Positions 5,361-5,840 of a stretch of DNA of 5,840 bases are shown here, in pieces. Each line of letters begins with the position of its first letter. The first letter of the stretch is position 1. Origin of the DNA: Streptomyces aureocirculatus (GTDB taxonomy: Bacteria > Actinomycetota > Actinomycetes > Streptomycetales > Streptomycetaceae); the NCBI RefSeq assembly GCF_000720475.1, contig NZ_JOAP01000110.1:1-5840 (forward strand). Direction: 5' to 3'. Made by a program: the position numbers and the translations under genes. A model generated the notes under the pieces. It had not been told where the DNA came from. It made no database searches and saw only the letters and a program-made list of their open reading frames with translations.

Positions 5361-5369
5361 GCGCAAAGG
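5343..5369 (+). repeat. Degenerate direct repeat copy before the array
   Basis: AGCCCACCCGGCGCTTGAGC then GCAAAGG: a diverged core copy in the plus orientation, 40 bp before the first regular array unit. It is the right arm of the hairpin at 5319-5360. Confidence 0.65.
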
Positions 5370-5382
5370 GGCGGACGCCCGA

Positions 5383-5840
5383 AGCCCGTCCAGCGATTGA
5401 GGACGAAGGGACGGGCGAGCGGGAGCAAGTCCGTCCGGCGCGCCGAGGACAAAAGGGGGGCGGGCGGGCACGCGAAAGCCCGCCCGGCGCCCGAGGACAA
5501 AGGAGCGGGCGGACGCGGCAAGCCCGTCCGGCGCCCGAGGACAAAAGGGAGGGTGGGCGGGAGCCAGTCCATCCGGCGCGCCGAGGACAAAGGGAGGGTC
5601 GGCGCGGGAGAGCCCGTCCGGCGCCTGAGGACAAAGGAGCAGGAGGGCGGGAGCCAGCCCGTCCGGCGCGCCGAGGACAAAGGAGCAGGCAGGCGCGGGA
5701 GAGCCCGTCCGGCGATTGAGGACGAAGGGGCGGGCAGGTGAGGGCAAGCCCGTCCGGCGCTTGAGGATGAAGGGGCGGGTGGGTGGGTTAAAAGCCCGTC
5801 CGGCGATTGAGGACAAGGCCGTCAGGCCGGGAAGGGCGGG
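5383..5840 (+). repeat. Tandem array of ten ~45-bp repeat units
   Basis: Ten copies of a ~27-bp core start at 5383, 5428, 5477, 5521, 5566, 5611, 5656, 5702, 5747 and 5793, giving steps of 45, 49, 44, 45, 45, 45, 46, 45 and 46 bp. The core is AGCCCGTCCGGCG, a variable part, then GAGGACRAAGG; the ~18-bp linkers are G-rich (GGGCGGG, GGAGC). Three types of variable part occur: ATTGA (5383, 5702, 5793), CGCCGA with one extra base (5428, 5566, 5656) and CCCGA/CCTGA/CTTGA (5477, 5521, 5611, 5747). The period is a multiple of three, so several frames on both strands stay open with 15-residue protein repeats; I treat these as phantom. No gene is supported from 5213 to 5840. The array probably continues past the window edge. 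Confidence 0.9.
5772..5787 (+). other. Potential G-quadruplex in the array
   Basis: GGGGCGGGTGGGTGGG has four G-runs with single-base loops, the most stable canonical arrangement. It is the linker between the last two array units, and the same series of runs occurs in the repeat tail at 48-63. In vivo folding is not shown. Confidence 0.6.

Noticed and set aside
4550..5680. Long minus-strand open frame (376 codons) across the GNAT gene and array
   Set aside because: It runs antisense to a clear GNAT gene, and its N-terminal part is a 15-residue repeat (FVL, RRTG, LPP-like units) that is simply the 45-bp array translated. No family resemblance and no ribosome site.
5357..5741. Plus-strand Arg/Gly/Pro-rich repeat proteins in two frames
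   Set aside because: Same array effect; two overlapping frames cannot both be real, and the composition is that of translated G-rich linkers.
5319..5816. Minus-strand repeat protein (FVLGAPDGLAPA units)
   Set aside because: Product of a tandem repeat with a period divisible by three. Other frames on both strands are open for the same reason, and the unit changes frame wherever a step is 44, 46 or 49 bp.
5383..5840. CRISPR array
   Set aside because: The linkers of about 18 bp resemble each other, the repeat cores vary in sequence and length, and there are no cas genes or leader.

Overview
The window looks like a Streptomyces chromosome segment, or a close actinomycete relative. Base composition is very GC-rich, third codon positions are almost always G or C in the real genes, and the intergenic ends carry many copies of the element AGCCCGTCCGGCGATTGAGG, which I recall as a common Streptomyces intergenic repeat. 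No phage, plasmid, transposase, RNA or CRISPR gene is visible.

Layout: (1) 1-109: two repeat elements and strong G-runs, beyond the 3' end of the first gene. (2) 110-1246, minus: a YihY/BrkB-family membrane protein. (3) 1264-2898, plus: an AidB-type acyl-CoA dehydrogenase homologue. The two start codons diverge, with first bases exactly 18 bp apart. The 17 bp between them hold a pseudo-symmetric sequence that reads as a TAnnnT -10 box on both strands, each box 6 nt before its start codon. This is the pattern expected of a bidirectional promoter with two leaderless mRNAs. (4) 2937-2976: a 12-bp perfect hairpin terminator after aidB. (5) 2977-3195: a regulatory region with repeated operator-like elements. 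(6) 3196-4515, plus: a GAF-domain regulator with an AcoR/DhaR-like sensor, no sigma-54 ATPase domain, and a C-terminal winged-helix-like domain. (7) 4516-4642: a weak hairpin, a pyrimidine tract and a 3-codon mini-ORF. (8) 4643-5212, plus: a GNAT acetyltransferase. (9) 5213-5840: a gene-free block of repeats. Two inverted copies and a degenerate copy lead into ten head-to-tail copies with a period near 45 bp, running to the window edge.

The four genes do not form an obvious pathway. brkB and aidB are linked through their shared start region. The GAF regulator follows a terminator and has its own upstream region, so it appears to be a separate unit, perhaps autoregulated. The GNAT gene may be read separately or with the regulator. 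The least ordinary parts are the symmetric brkB/aidB start region, the 45-bp array framed by nearly identical 48-bp inverted repeats (with a third copy at the far left end), and the operator-like repeats before the regulator. I see no clear undescribed multi-gene system.
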